Shown: in pieces, positions 8,410-16,457 of the stretch
Numbering within the stretch: the stretch's first letter is position 1
Layout: each line of letters begins with the position of its first letter
Source of the DNA: JAJFFW01 sp038534195
Lineage (GTDB): Bacteria; Pseudomonadota; Alphaproteobacteria; Caulobacterales; Parvularculaceae
DNA: 30,076 bases
Reading direction: 5' to 3'
NCBI GenBank assembly: GCA_038534195.1
Contig: JBCAXE010000043.1
Span: 1 to 30,076 of the forward strand
Made by a program: the position numbers and the translations under genes
The notes under the pieces: model-generated
Database searches by the model: none
Told to the model about the DNA's origin: nothing
Seen by the model: the letters and a program-made list of their open reading frames with translations, nothing else

Positions 8410-8802
8410 GTGCCGGGATTTTTCAGAGCAATCGCCGTCGGCGCCGTTACGTTAACTGCAGCTTGCGCGACTGGTGCGCCGGGACCGGTTGACCAGACGG
8501 CGATCAACGAGACGCCGCAGAACGCTGAACCAGCTTTTGTTCTAGAGGACGTCATGGGACAATCCGCCATGACGATTGACGATCTCCTCGGCGAAGCAGC
8601 GCTTGTTCGCCGCGAAGGACCAGGCGAATTTCGCAGATATGTGCTCGCCCAATGCAATCTGATCGTGATTTTCTATCCCAACGATGCGGAAACGCTTAAC
8701 GCCGCCCACATCGACGCCGCCGCGAAAACATCGGAAGAAGACAAACCGGATTTGGACGAATGCCTTGCAGCAGGGCTCGAACCTTCAAGCGTTTCAAGCT
8801 GA
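8410..8802 (+). CDS. Small putative lipoprotein of unknown function
   Basis: A 130-residue product starting at GTG 8410, with purine-rich GGGAAAGAGAG just upstream. The N-terminus has a hydrophobic stretch (AIAVGAVTLTAAC) with a possible lipobox, TAAC at residues about 18-21, although Thr at -3 is not ideal. The mature part (from ATGAPGPVDQ) is acidic. It contains VLAQCNLIVIFYPND and a Cys near the C-terminus (DECLAAG). I do not recognise a domain. The open frame continues upstream to 8002, but that part lies antisense to the kinase gene and is not used. Its stop overlaps the convergent ampG stop by nine bases (8794-8802). Confidence 0.65.
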   Translation: MPGFFRAIAVGAVTLTAACATGAPGPVDQTAINETPQNAEPAFVLEDVMGQSAMTIDDLLGEAALVRREGPGEFRRYVLAQCNLIVIFYPNDAETLNAAHIDAAAKTSEEDKPDLDECLAAGLEPSSVSS

Positions 8803-10512
8803 AGACGATGCTGCAAGACGCGATTGTCGTATCCATTCAATCGCGGAAGCCACGACCGCAACAAGCCCCATTGCCGCCGTCAGGTAAAAGACGAACGCGA
8901 ACCCGCGAACTTCAATCAACTCGCCTAACGCGCCGCGCCCGAATGAACCAATCAACATGGTGAGCGAAGCGAGGAGCGCATACTGAACAGCGGCGAATTT
9001 TGGGTTCACGATTGACGAGAGATAAACGACAATCGCAGCGCTCGCGAACCCGACCGCCAAATTCTCTGCGGCGATAACGGCCATCAGCCGCGAAAGCTTT
9101 TCCCCAACGGTAACGTCAAGCCCTAAAAATTCCGCCAAGGGTTGGATAGCGCCGAAGACCGCGTAAAGGCGCGTTGTCGAAAGAAATGCATGGGTATTTG
9201 CGCCGCCCAAAGCCAAATCCGCCAAAAGGAGATTAGTCGCCGCGGCCATGACAGCGCCGACAAACAGACATGGCATCCGGCCAAACTTCAGAATTGAAAA
9301 CCCGCCGACAGTGATCCCGAGAAAAGTCATCAACGTGCCGAACAGTTTGGAGGCGATGGCGACTTCATCGAGGCTGTGACCGAGCGCGCCGTAATTTTCA
9401 CCGAGATAAAACGGATAGGCGAAAGCGCCCCAGATCAGATCGACAAAGCGATACGAAAGGACGAGAACAAGCACTAATAACGCCGCATAACGCAATCTCG
9501 TGATCAGATCTTTCATCGGCGCGAGAATTGCGCCGTACATGATGTCCAGAACGCTTTGACCGCGCCACGGGCTCAACCATTGAGGACGCGACGCCGTATC
9601 GAAGCGCCGCAGCAGGAAGGCGGCGCCCGCCATCGGCGCGATGACCGCTGCGATAACAATCAATGGCCCCGTCTCGCGCGTAAAGGTCCGGGCGTTCGCC
9701 AATTCCGGAAATTGAAGCGCATACCCCATAAATCCGAATAGTGTGACAAAGCACCAGGCCCACAACACCATTACGCCGCAAAGAATTACGTTCCGCCAAA
9801 ACACGGGCGCGCTATCCTCGCTTAGGGCAAGCGACTTTCTCAGCACAGGACCGTTCTGCGCCACAAATACGCCAGTGACCGCAACGCTCATCAACGCAGC
9901 GAGCACAACGAATGTGTTATTCCAGCCAATCCGATGGGCGATAATCAACGCCCCGGCGCCGCCCAGTATCGCCGCTAAGCGGTACCCAATCTGATAAACC
10001 GACGAAAGAAGATCGACCGTCGTTTCTTCATCAGCGACTTCGATCCGCCACGCGTCGATCAAGACGTCCTGGCAGGTGGATGCGAATGTGCAAACAACAG
10101 CCGCCATGGCGATCAGTCCAATTTGAGATTGCGGCGACGCCAGCGAAATAAACGCAAGCGCGGCGATAATGACGCCTTGCAACAACAATATCCCCGCCCG
10201 GCGTTGACCCATGCCGAACACAGGCGGCGCTTTCATTCGGTCGATCGCCGGCGCCCACAAAAACTTGAAACCGTAAATGATAATGATCCACGAGAAGACG
10301 CCGATCGTCTTGACCTCGATGCCTTCATTTGTGAACCAGGCGAGCAACGTCCCGGTGATCAAGACATAGGGCAGGCCCGCTGCAAATCCCAAGAGAAGCA
10401 TGGCGCCGGTTTTTCGACGACTAAGCGCCCGAAAGATATCAGTTGAAGAGGGCTTCGCCGCCATTTCAGCCGAATCGACCGTCGCCGCATCAGAAGAGGA
10501 AGTCGCCGTCAT
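8794..10512 (-). CDS. ampG: AmpG-family muropeptide MFS permease
   Basis: A 572-residue multi-spanning major facilitator of the AmpG type. Recognisable are GFAAGLPYVLITGTLLAWF, then KTIGVFSWIIIIYGFKFLWAPAIDR, the QDVLIDAWRIE stretch, and many further hydrophobic segments (about 12-14). AmpG imports GlcNAc-anhydroMurNAc muropeptides released from peptidoglycan for recycling, and in many bacteria affects beta-lactamase induction. The N-terminus has about 30 extra polar residues before the first membrane span; ATG 10464 is an alternative start. No ampC or other recycling gene is adjacent. It is convergent with the small lipoprotein gene and downstream of a histidine kinase gene on the same strand (87 bases between). 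Confidence 0.88.
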   Translation of the reverse strand: MTATSSSDAATVDSAEMAAKPSSTDIFRALSRRKTGAMLLLGFAAGLPYVLITGTLLAWFTNEGIEVKTIGVFSWIIIIYGFKFLWAPAIDRMKAPPVFGMGQRRAGILLLQGVIIAALAFISLASPQSQIGLIAMAAVVCTFASTCQDVLIDAWRIEVADEETTVDLLSSVYQIGYRLAAILGGAGALIIAHRIGWNNTFVVLAALMSVAVTGVFVAQNGPVLRKSLALSEDSAPVFWRNVILCGVMVLWAWCFVTLFGFMGYALQFPELANARTFTRETGPLIVIAAVIAPMAGAAFLLRRFDTASRPQWLSPWRGQSVLDIMYGAILAPMKDLITRLRYAALLVLVLVLSYRFVDLIWGAFAYPFYLGENYGALGHSLDEVAIASKLFGTLMTFLGITVGGFSILKFGRMPCLFVGAVMAAATNLLLADLALGGANTHAFLSTTRLYAVFGAIQPLAEFLGLDVTVGEKLSRLMAVIAAENLAVGFASAAIVVYLSSIVNPKFAAVQYALLASLTMLIGSFGRGALGELIEVRGFAFVFYLTAAMGLVAVVASAIEWIRQSRLAASSSA

Positions 10513-10599
10513 ACCGTCACCACACTGGCTATTGGTCCAGTCTAGGTGTGTTCCGTGTCGGAAAGAAGGCCGCGTCCCACCGCCAGCCTCGAATTATCA

Positions 10600-12441
10600 T
10601 CAGGATGCGACAGCTTTCGGCGTCGCTCCATCGCCGCAATATTTCTCGAGCATCGCGTGGAAATCATCCGGATCAAACGGCTTTGAGAGAAAATCATCCA
10701 TGCCCGCATCGAGGCATTTCTGGCGGTCGGACGCCATAGCGTTGGCGGTCAACGCGACAATCGGCACGGCGGCCATGTCGACGTCAAGCTTGCGAATTTC
10801 CTGGGCCGCCTCAAGCCCGTCCATTTCAGGCATATGCATATCCATGAAGACGAGATCGTACGGATCGGTTTTCAAGGCTTCGACCGCCTCGGCGCCGTTG
10901 ACCGCGACCCGAACCTGGTGGCCTGCGCGTTTGATCAGGGCAGTCGCGAGGACGGCGTTAATCTGATTATCCTCCGCAAGCAGAATAGACAGTTTGCGAG
11001 ACAGGTTGGCCATGGGCTTCTTCTCCGGCTTTAAAGGTTCGGCGATCGGATGAGGCGCGCGCGATAATTCGCGCTTCAACGTCGATTGCCGTATGGGCTT
11101 AATCAAGTATCCGTCAAAATTTCTATCTCGTAAGGATTCGATGATGCTGCGGTCGCTATTCGAAAGGAGGACCAACGCTTGTCCGGCTTCCACAGCCATC
11201 GTCTCACCGCCGGCTTCCGCAATATCAAAGTCGCTCAAGAGCGTCGCGCCAGGCAATTCTTTCAAGACGACGACAGCTTCTTTCGAACTCTCCACAATGC
11301 GGAAATGCTCCACGCCAAACGACTGCAATTGCAGCCGCAAGACCCTCGCGAGAATGGTCGATTTTGTCGCCACGACGACGGGGTGAGCGTCAATACGTGT
11401 CGGTTGAGCCGCTTCGGCGCCGGCCTTTAGCGTGACTGTGAAGGTGAATGCGCTTCCCTGACCCGGCACGCTTCGCAATGTAATCTCGCCACTCATTGCG
11501 TTGACAAGTTTTTGCGAGATCGCGAGCCCAAGGCCAGTGCCTTCAGGGCGGCGCGTCGTCAAATTGTGGGCCTGCGCAAATTCATCGAAGATCAGCGATT
11601 GCTCCTTGTAGGGAATGCCGACGCCAGTGTCGCGCACTGTTACGGTGAGGCCGATATCGCCGTTTACCTGCGTATCGAAACTTGCCTCGATCGCGACGCC
11701 GCCTTCATCGGTAAATTTTACGCCGTTCCCGGCGAGGTTAAGGAGAACCTGGCGAAGCCGAGCCTCGTCGCCAATGAGACGCGGCGGCATGGAGGGATCA
11801 ATGTAAGCGGCGATCTCGATCCCTTTTTCCACCGCCTTTGTGGATAACAACTCCGTCACGCCCTGCACCATCGCGACGGGATCGAACGTAACCTCTTCAA
11901 GCTCCAGCTTTCCGGCCTCAAGCTTTGAATAATCGAGGAGATCGTTGATGAGAGCCAACAAGGCGACGCTCGACTCGCGAACGGCTTCCGCGTAGGCGCG
12001 CTGGTTGGCGTTGAGATCGGTATCGAGGAGGAGACCGTTCATCCCCAGAATACCGTTCAAGGGCGTGCGCATTTCGTGGCTCATCGTCGCCAGGAAACGC
12101 ATCTTCTCATCGACGACAGCGTGCGCGTCGCGGCGAGCGCCGTCATTGTCATCGCACGCGCCGGCGAAAAGTTTTTCGCCGCCGGCCAGGATCGTTTCTT
12201 CCCAATCGATGACGACCGTATCGCCCTGCAGGGCGACTTCGGTTTTGAAGCGGCGGTGTTTACGAAAGGCGACGGCTGATGCTTGATCGCCGCCCGGATT
12301 GAAATATTTATCGCGCCACGCTTGCGGGGCGGCGCCGAACAGGGCGGCGAAGGCGCGATTGACAAATTTGATGCGGTTTTCGGCGTCGCAAAGAACAATC
12401 AGTTCTTGGCCGACCAGGCCGCTATTGGCGATTAAAGCCAT
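10600..12441 (-). CDS. Soluble hybrid histidine kinase with two receiver domains
   Basis: A 613-residue protein without a membrane segment. In order it has a PAS-like sensor (about 10-95), a HisKA dimerisation domain with phospho-acceptor His122 in TMSHEMRTPLNG, an HATPase domain with N-box N235/N239, DTGVGIP and GTGLGLAIS, a first receiver-like domain (about 350-460) and a canonical receiver (about 483-605) with LLAEDN and phospho-acceptor Asp534 in VFMDMHMPEMDG. The first receiver lacks the acidic pocket (ATKS where DD is expected) and looks degenerate, though Asp404/406 and K449 remain. HK plus pseudo-receiver plus receiver is also the layout of Caulobacter ShkA. Signal and output are unknown, and no DNA-binding domain or separate regulator is adjacent. 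Confidence 0.9.
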   Translation of the reverse strand: MALIANSGLVGQELIVLCDAENRIKFVNRAFAALFGAAPQAWRDKYFNPGGDQASAVAFRKHRRFKTEVALQGDTVVIDWEETILAGGEKLFAGACDDNDGARRDAHAVVDEKMRFLATMSHEMRTPLNGILGMNGLLLDTDLNANQRAYAEAVRESSVALLALINDLLDYSKLEAGKLELEEVTFDPVAMVQGVTELLSTKAVEKGIEIAAYIDPSMPPRLIGDEARLRQVLLNLAGNGVKFTDEGGVAIEASFDTQVNGDIGLTVTVRDTGVGIPYKEQSLIFDEFAQAHNLTTRRPEGTGLGLAISQKLVNAMSGEITLRSVPGQGSAFTFTVTLKAGAEAAQPTRIDAHPVVVATKSTILARVLRLQLQSFGVEHFRIVESSKEAVVVLKELPGATLLSDFDIAEAGGETMAVEAGQALVLLSNSDRSIIESLRDRNFDGYLIKPIRQSTLKRELSRAPHPIAEPLKPEKKPMANLSRKLSILLAEDNQINAVLATALIKRAGHQVRVAVNGAEAVEALKTDPYDLVFMDMHMPEMDGLEAAQEIRKLDVDMAAVPIVALTANAMASDRQKCLDAGMDDFLSKPFDPDDFHAMLEKYCGDGATPKAVAS

Positions 12442-12535
12442 GAAACCGAAAACCCCTCGAACGAACGATCGCCTTTAACTATGCCGCCGACAGGTTGAAA
12501 AATTGGTTAGGGGAGTTGGTTAATGAGCATTATTC

Positions 12536-12563
12536 AATTTTCGGCGCGAGCGCCGAAAATTTT
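12536..12563. terminator. Strong 12-bp inverted repeat between kinase and comM
   Basis: AATTTTCGGCGC (12536-12547) and GCGCCGAAAATT (12550-12561) pair perfectly; in practice this is an 11-bp stem with a CGAG loop. It sits 21 bases after the comM stop (minus strand), where a terminator is expected. However, the T run (TTTT, 12560-12563) follows the hairpin on the plus strand, while the minus-strand continuation is GAATAATG. The A/T arms may still supply a U tract inside the stem. It is probably the comM terminator or a transcript-end hairpin. Confidence 0.5.
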
Positions 12564-12584
12564 ATCCATATGCGGAGAAAACGG

Positions 12585-14135
12585 TTACGCAATCTTGCTC
12601 GCGGCAGGCGCGCCGACCTGCGGCGCGGCGTTGTCTTTCCGCCGATAACTGACCGCTTCTGCGATATGCCGGCGCCTGACGCCGTCCGACCCGTCAAGAT
12701 CCGCCAAGGTGCGCGCGAGCCTTAATATCCGATGATAGGCGCGCGCCGAGAAGCCGAGCGTCTCAGCGGCGCGCGTCAATAAAGCCGTCCCTTCGGCGTC
12801 CGGCGCCGCAACTTTCGCCAATATGGCGTCGGGCAAGGCGGCGTTCGTCGTCGCAGTATCGCCGTGCTCTACAGCCCGCGCCTTTTGTTGTTCGCGAGCA
12901 TCCGCGATCCGGGCGGCCACCGAGGCGCTGTCCTCGCCTGTCGCCGGCGCGGCGAGGTCTGCAGGCGTGACCGGCGCCAGATCGATCGCGATATCCATGC
13001 GGTCAAAAAGCGGGCCGGAAACGCGCGCCTGATAGATGGCCTCGCAGTTCGGACCTCGCCCGCAAGCGCGCCCGCTCGCCTTGCCGTACCCGCACCGGCA
13101 TGGGTTCATCGCTGCAACCAATTGAAAGCGCGCCGGGTATCGCACATGGAAGTTTGCGCGCGCGATCATCACATCGCCTGTCTCCAGCGGCTGGCGGAGA
13201 CTGTCCAATACTTGCGAAGAAAACTCCGGCAATTCATCGAGAAAGAGAACGCCATGATGGGCGAGCGAGGCTTCTCCCGGTTTGGCGCGCACGCCGCCGC
13301 CGACCATCGCCGCCATGGACGCTGAATGGTGAGGAGATCTAAAAGGCCGCGCCCGTGTCAATCGTCCGTCCTCCAACAATCCGGCCATCGACTGAATCAT
13401 CGAAATTTCCAGCATTTCGGACGGGGTGAGCGGCGGCAACAATCCGGGCAGGCGCGCCGCCAACATGGACTTTCCGGCGCCAGGCGGCCCGACCATCAAC
13501 AAATTATGACCGCCCGCAGCCGCGGCCTCGAGCGCTCGCTTTGCGCTTTCTTGACCCTTTACGTCCCGCAGATCGGGCGTGGGCGGGCCGTCGTCCATGG
13601 CGCCGGGCTCAGGATTGGACAGAACCTGCACGCCCTTAAAATGATTGATGAGCTGAATGAGGCTTTTAGGCGCGAGGATCTCCGCATCGCCGCCCGCCCA
13701 GGCCGCTTCGGCGCCGCTGGCCTGCGGACAGATCAGACCGAGCCCGAGATCGTTGGACGCGACGGCGGCGGGCAACGCACCCGCAACGCGCGCGATGGAC
13801 CCGTCAAGGCCAAGCTCGCCCATGACCGCGTACCCCTCGCACGCGTCGCGCGGTGCAGCGCCCATCTCCACCAGCAGGCCGAGCGCGATCGCAAGATCGA
13901 AATGGCTGCCCTCTTTTGGTAAGTCTGCGGGCGCCAGGTTCACCGTCACACGTTTCACCGGCAGGCCAAGGCCCACCGCATTCAGGGCCGCACGCACCCG
14001 CTCGCGCGCTTCTGAGACTGCCTTGTCTGGCAGCCCCACGATCGAGAATGCGTTGCCGCCCGATATCTGGACCTGAACCGTCACGGGCCGGGCTTCGACG
14101 CCCTGGAAGGCGAATGTGGTGACTTGGGCGACCAT
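12585..14135 (-). CDS. comM: YifB/ComM family Mg-chelatase-like AAA+ ATPase
   Basis: A 516-residue protein. It has an N-terminal Lon-protease-like fold domain (FAFQGVEARPVTVQVQISGG, VGLPDKAVSEARERVRAALNA), an AAA+ core with Walker A VGPPGAGKS (K222) and Walker B HHGVLFLDELPEF (D300/E301), a cysteine cluster CRCG...C...C near 350 and a C-terminal helical domain. ComM is a hexameric helicase that promotes branch migration during natural transformation in gammaproteobacteria; in this group its role is less studied. An alphaproteobacterial SOS box lies about 52 bases upstream, suggesting LexA control and a recombination or repair role. Start ATG 14135 gives the usual MVAQV N-terminus of the family. 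Confidence 0.92.
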   Translation of the reverse strand: MVAQVTTFAFQGVEARPVTVQVQISGGNAFSIVGLPDKAVSEARERVRAALNAVGLGLPVKRVTVNLAPADLPKEGSHFDLAIALGLLVEMGAAPRDACEGYAVMGELGLDGSIARVAGALPAAVASNDLGLGLICPQASGAEAAWAGGDAEILAPKSLIQLINHFKGVQVLSNPEPGAMDDGPPTPDLRDVKGQESAKRALEAAAAGGHNLLMVGPPGAGKSMLAARLPGLLPPLTPSEMLEISMIQSMAGLLEDGRLTRARPFRSPHHSASMAAMVGGGVRAKPGEASLAHHGVLFLDELPEFSSQVLDSLRQPLETGDVMIARANFHVRYPARFQLVAAMNPCRCGYGKASGRACGRGPNCEAIYQARVSGPLFDRMDIAIDLAPVTPADLAAPATGEDSASVAARIADAREQQKARAVEHGDTATTNAALPDAILAKVAAPDAEGTALLTRAAETLGFSARAYHRILRLARTLADLDGSDGVRRRHIAEAVSYRRKDNAAPQVGAPAASKIA

Positions 14136-14186
14136 CTGGACCGTTCCCCTTTATGATCCTGAAACAAGACCATACCTTAAATATTG

Positions 14187-14201
14187 GAACATAACAAGAA
14201 C
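14187..14201 (-). promoter_or_regulatory. LexA SOS box upstream of comM
   Basis: On the minus strand this reads GTTC-TTGTTAT-GTTC, an exact match to the alphaproteobacterial LexA consensus GTTC-N7-GTTC. It lies 52 bases upstream of the comM ATG, in the expected promoter zone. A further GTTC at 14108-14111 relative to the numbering of this strand is not claimed; the nearby one at 14208-14211 is six bases away and off-spacing. LexA binding and SOS induction of comM are inferred. Confidence 0.7.
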
Positions 14202-14334
14202 ACAATCGAACGAATGTTTAAGCCCTGATCAAGCGGCTTTTTATTGCGGCGCACTGCGTAATCAGCGAACAACAAGCGCTAGGGCGCGCCGCTAGGGGAT
14301 GATTTTGCGCGCAAATCGTATTTAACGGGAAGCT

Positions 14335-16302
14335 ATGGCGCACGTTTGCATTCTGTATGCGGTCGAAAATCAACCGTTTGCGACAAAACTCGAAGATGTT
14401 CTTTTCGAGATGGGCCACGCTGTGTCGCGGCGCGAAGTTGATCGCGACGCCTGCGCTGTTCTCGGGGCCGCGGGCGGCGAGCCTGACGCCATGCTCGTGA
14501 TCTGGTCCGCCGCCTCCATCGCGTCGCCGACGGTGATTGCTCATGCCCGGCGCGCTTTGGCGCGCAGAACCCTGACGCCGGTGGCGATCGGAAAGATTGA
14601 GCCGCCTCAGAGCTTTCAGCATTTGTGGCCGATCGACCTCAGCGGGTGGGCCGGCGATCAAGAAGATCCGCGCTGGCGCTTCGTCACCGACGAAATCAAC
14701 CTATCCATCCGCCGCTCGGAAATCGGATTCGAAGATCTGACGCTTGATGCGCCGGTTGAGCCCCCACCGAAGAAATTCGGATTTTCCGGGCCGGCGGTGT
14801 TGTTCGGCGGGGCGGTCGCCCTCGCCGCGGTCACGCTGAGCCTGATCGCGGTAGCGCCGCTGATCTTTGGACGCGCCGCGCCGGAAAAACCGACCGTTGC
14901 TTTCGTGACGCCGGAAACAATCGCAGAGAACGTTGTCACTGACGGCGACGACGCAGGCATTGGCGAACAGGAGCCGTTAGTGCAACGAGCCCCAGCGCTT
15001 CCTCAGACCTCAGCGCCGGCCCTCGCCAACTTGCAGGAAGAGGCCGCGACTAGTGACGAGGGTGAACCAGTCGCGCCTTTTGAAGAAACGCCGGTGGTCG
15101 CCGCCGCACCTTTAGAATCCAGCGACAATCAATCGCCGGACAGAATAGTGGTGGCGGACGCAGGAGCCGCTGCGGAGACGATCCCCACAACGGAAACCGG
15201 TCGCCAAGTTTCTGAAGAACCTATAGGGGCGAGCCTTCAACCCGCTGCTGAAACGTTAAGCGAGTCCGCAACGGCGATCGAAACGACGTCAACGGACGAT
15301 AATAATTTCGACCCGATCGCCGGCGGGGAAGATCTCGGATTCGGTGTTGATTTCGACGCGCCGTCGCCCTCTCTAAAACCGATTATCGTCGCCGACGCCG
15401 CCTCCAGTGCGCCGCCTTCATCAGCCGCCGAGACAAGTTCAGCCGCAAGCGTTGTAAGCGCCGCAGCTACAGTCGCGGCGCCGACCACCGGCGAGACCAT
15501 CGATACTGACGGGCTTGATCGCCTGATCGTGGAGAACACGGTGTTGCAGCCGGCGCCCGAGGAATTCGCAAATGTTGGGAATTACTTTCGCGAATGTGTG
15601 AACTGCCCTGACATGGCGGAAATTCCGGCGGGGTCTTTTGTTATGGGAACGCCGCTAGACGAGCGCGCCCGCCACGAAAACGAACTGACGCTTCAGGAAA
15701 AAGTCATCCCTTATCGTTTCGCCATCGGCGCGCGCGAGGTCACATTCGACCAATGGGACGCTTGCGTCGCAGACGGAGGATGTCGGGGCCACAAAGCCGC
15801 TGACTATGGGTGGGGCCGCAATAAGCGGCCTGTGATCAATGTGTCCTGGGAAGACGCGCAGTCATTTGTGGACTGGTTATCACGCAAAACCGGGCAGGAA
15901 TATCGCCTCCCGACCGAAGCGGAATGGGAATACGCCGCGCGGGCGGGCGCTCAGACGCCGTTCGCGTTTGGCGCCTCCGTTTCCGACAAGCTCGCAAACT
16001 TTAACGCGCAATATAAGTATGGCGGGCCGGCCGGCGTCTACCGCCAAAAAACAACGCCGGTGGCGAGTTTCAAGCCGAATGCCTTTGGCCTCTTCGACAT
16101 GCATGGAAACGTCTGGGAGTGGACGGAGGATTGCTGGACCGCAGGCGAAAACGGCGTGCAGGCGACTTGCAATGAACGCGTCCTCAAAGGCGGCGCATGG
16201 AACACAGGCGGCTGGCGGTTGCGCGCGGGCCACCGGATCGCCGGCGGTCAAACCGCACGCGACTACGACAACGGATTTCGAGTGGCGCGCACGCTCGAAT
16301 AA
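14335..16302 (+). CDS. Membrane-anchored TIR-like / FGE-sulfatase domain fusion protein
   Basis: A 655-residue protein. Residues 3-125 resemble TIR_2 domains (VIWSAASIASPTVIAHARRAL; PPQSFQHLWPIDLSGW), but the position of the NADase glutamate appears to be His70. K146/K147 precede a single membrane span at about 154-178, predicting a cytoplasmic N-terminus. Residues 180-415 are an Ala/Pro/Thr/Ser/Glu-rich, probably disordered linker. Residues 418-655 form a formylglycine-generating-enzyme-like domain (IPAGSFVMG, NVSWEDAQSFVDWLS, LPTEAEWEYAARAG, FGLFDMHGNVWEWTED, VLKGGAW, GFRVAR). The two active-site cysteines of true FGE are missing from the GGAWNTGGWRLRAGHR stretch. Six other cysteines sit in pairs, compatible with periplasmic disulfides. 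It may be a sensor or scaffold. GGGAAG just before ATG 14335 supports the start. Confidence 0.82.
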   Translation: MAHVCILYAVENQPFATKLEDVLFEMGHAVSRREVDRDACAVLGAAGGEPDAMLVIWSAASIASPTVIAHARRALARRTLTPVAIGKIEPPQSFQHLWPIDLSGWAGDQEDPRWRFVTDEINLSIRRSEIGFEDLTLDAPVEPPPKKFGFSGPAVLFGGAVALAAVTLSLIAVAPLIFGRAAPEKPTVAFVTPETIAENVVTDGDDAGIGEQEPLVQRAPALPQTSAPALANLQEEAATSDEGEPVAPFEETPVVAAAPLESSDNQSPDRIVVADAGAAAETIPTTETGRQVSEEPIGASLQPAAETLSESATAIETTSTDDNNFDPIAGGEDLGFGVDFDAPSPSLKPIIVADAASSAPPSSAAETSSAASVVSAAATVAAPTTGETIDTDGLDRLIVENTVLQPAPEEFANVGNYFRECVNCPDMAEIPAGSFVMGTPLDERARHENELTLQEKVIPYRFAIGAREVTFDQWDACVADGGCRGHKAADYGWGRNKRPVINVSWEDAQSFVDWLSRKTGQEYRLPTEAEWEYAARAGAQTPFAFGASVSDKLANFNAQYKYGGPAGVYRQKTTPVASFKPNAFGLFDMHGNVWEWTEDCWTAGENGVQATCNERVLKGGAWNTGGWRLRAGHRIAGGQTARDYDNGFRVARTLE

Positions 16303-16457
16303 CTTCCGTTGATCAATGAAAAAGCCGTACGGTAATCAGACGTACATCGAGCCTGCGTCGTAAGTGATTGCGATGGCGTAAGCTCGCTCGTCACAGACGT
16401 TCTGCATACGTCGCTAATCGAAAAATAATCGTCGATTGTCAAAAGTGATTTTCAAAT

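Noticed and set aside
13326..13922. 198-residue plus-strand frame within comM
   Set aside because: Antisense shadow; Arg/Gly/His-rich with no family resemblance.
15588..16302. Active formylglycine-generating enzyme or sulfatase-maturation role
   Set aside because: The domain fold is present, but the paired cysteines required for FGE oxidation are absent, and no sulfatase gene is nearby.
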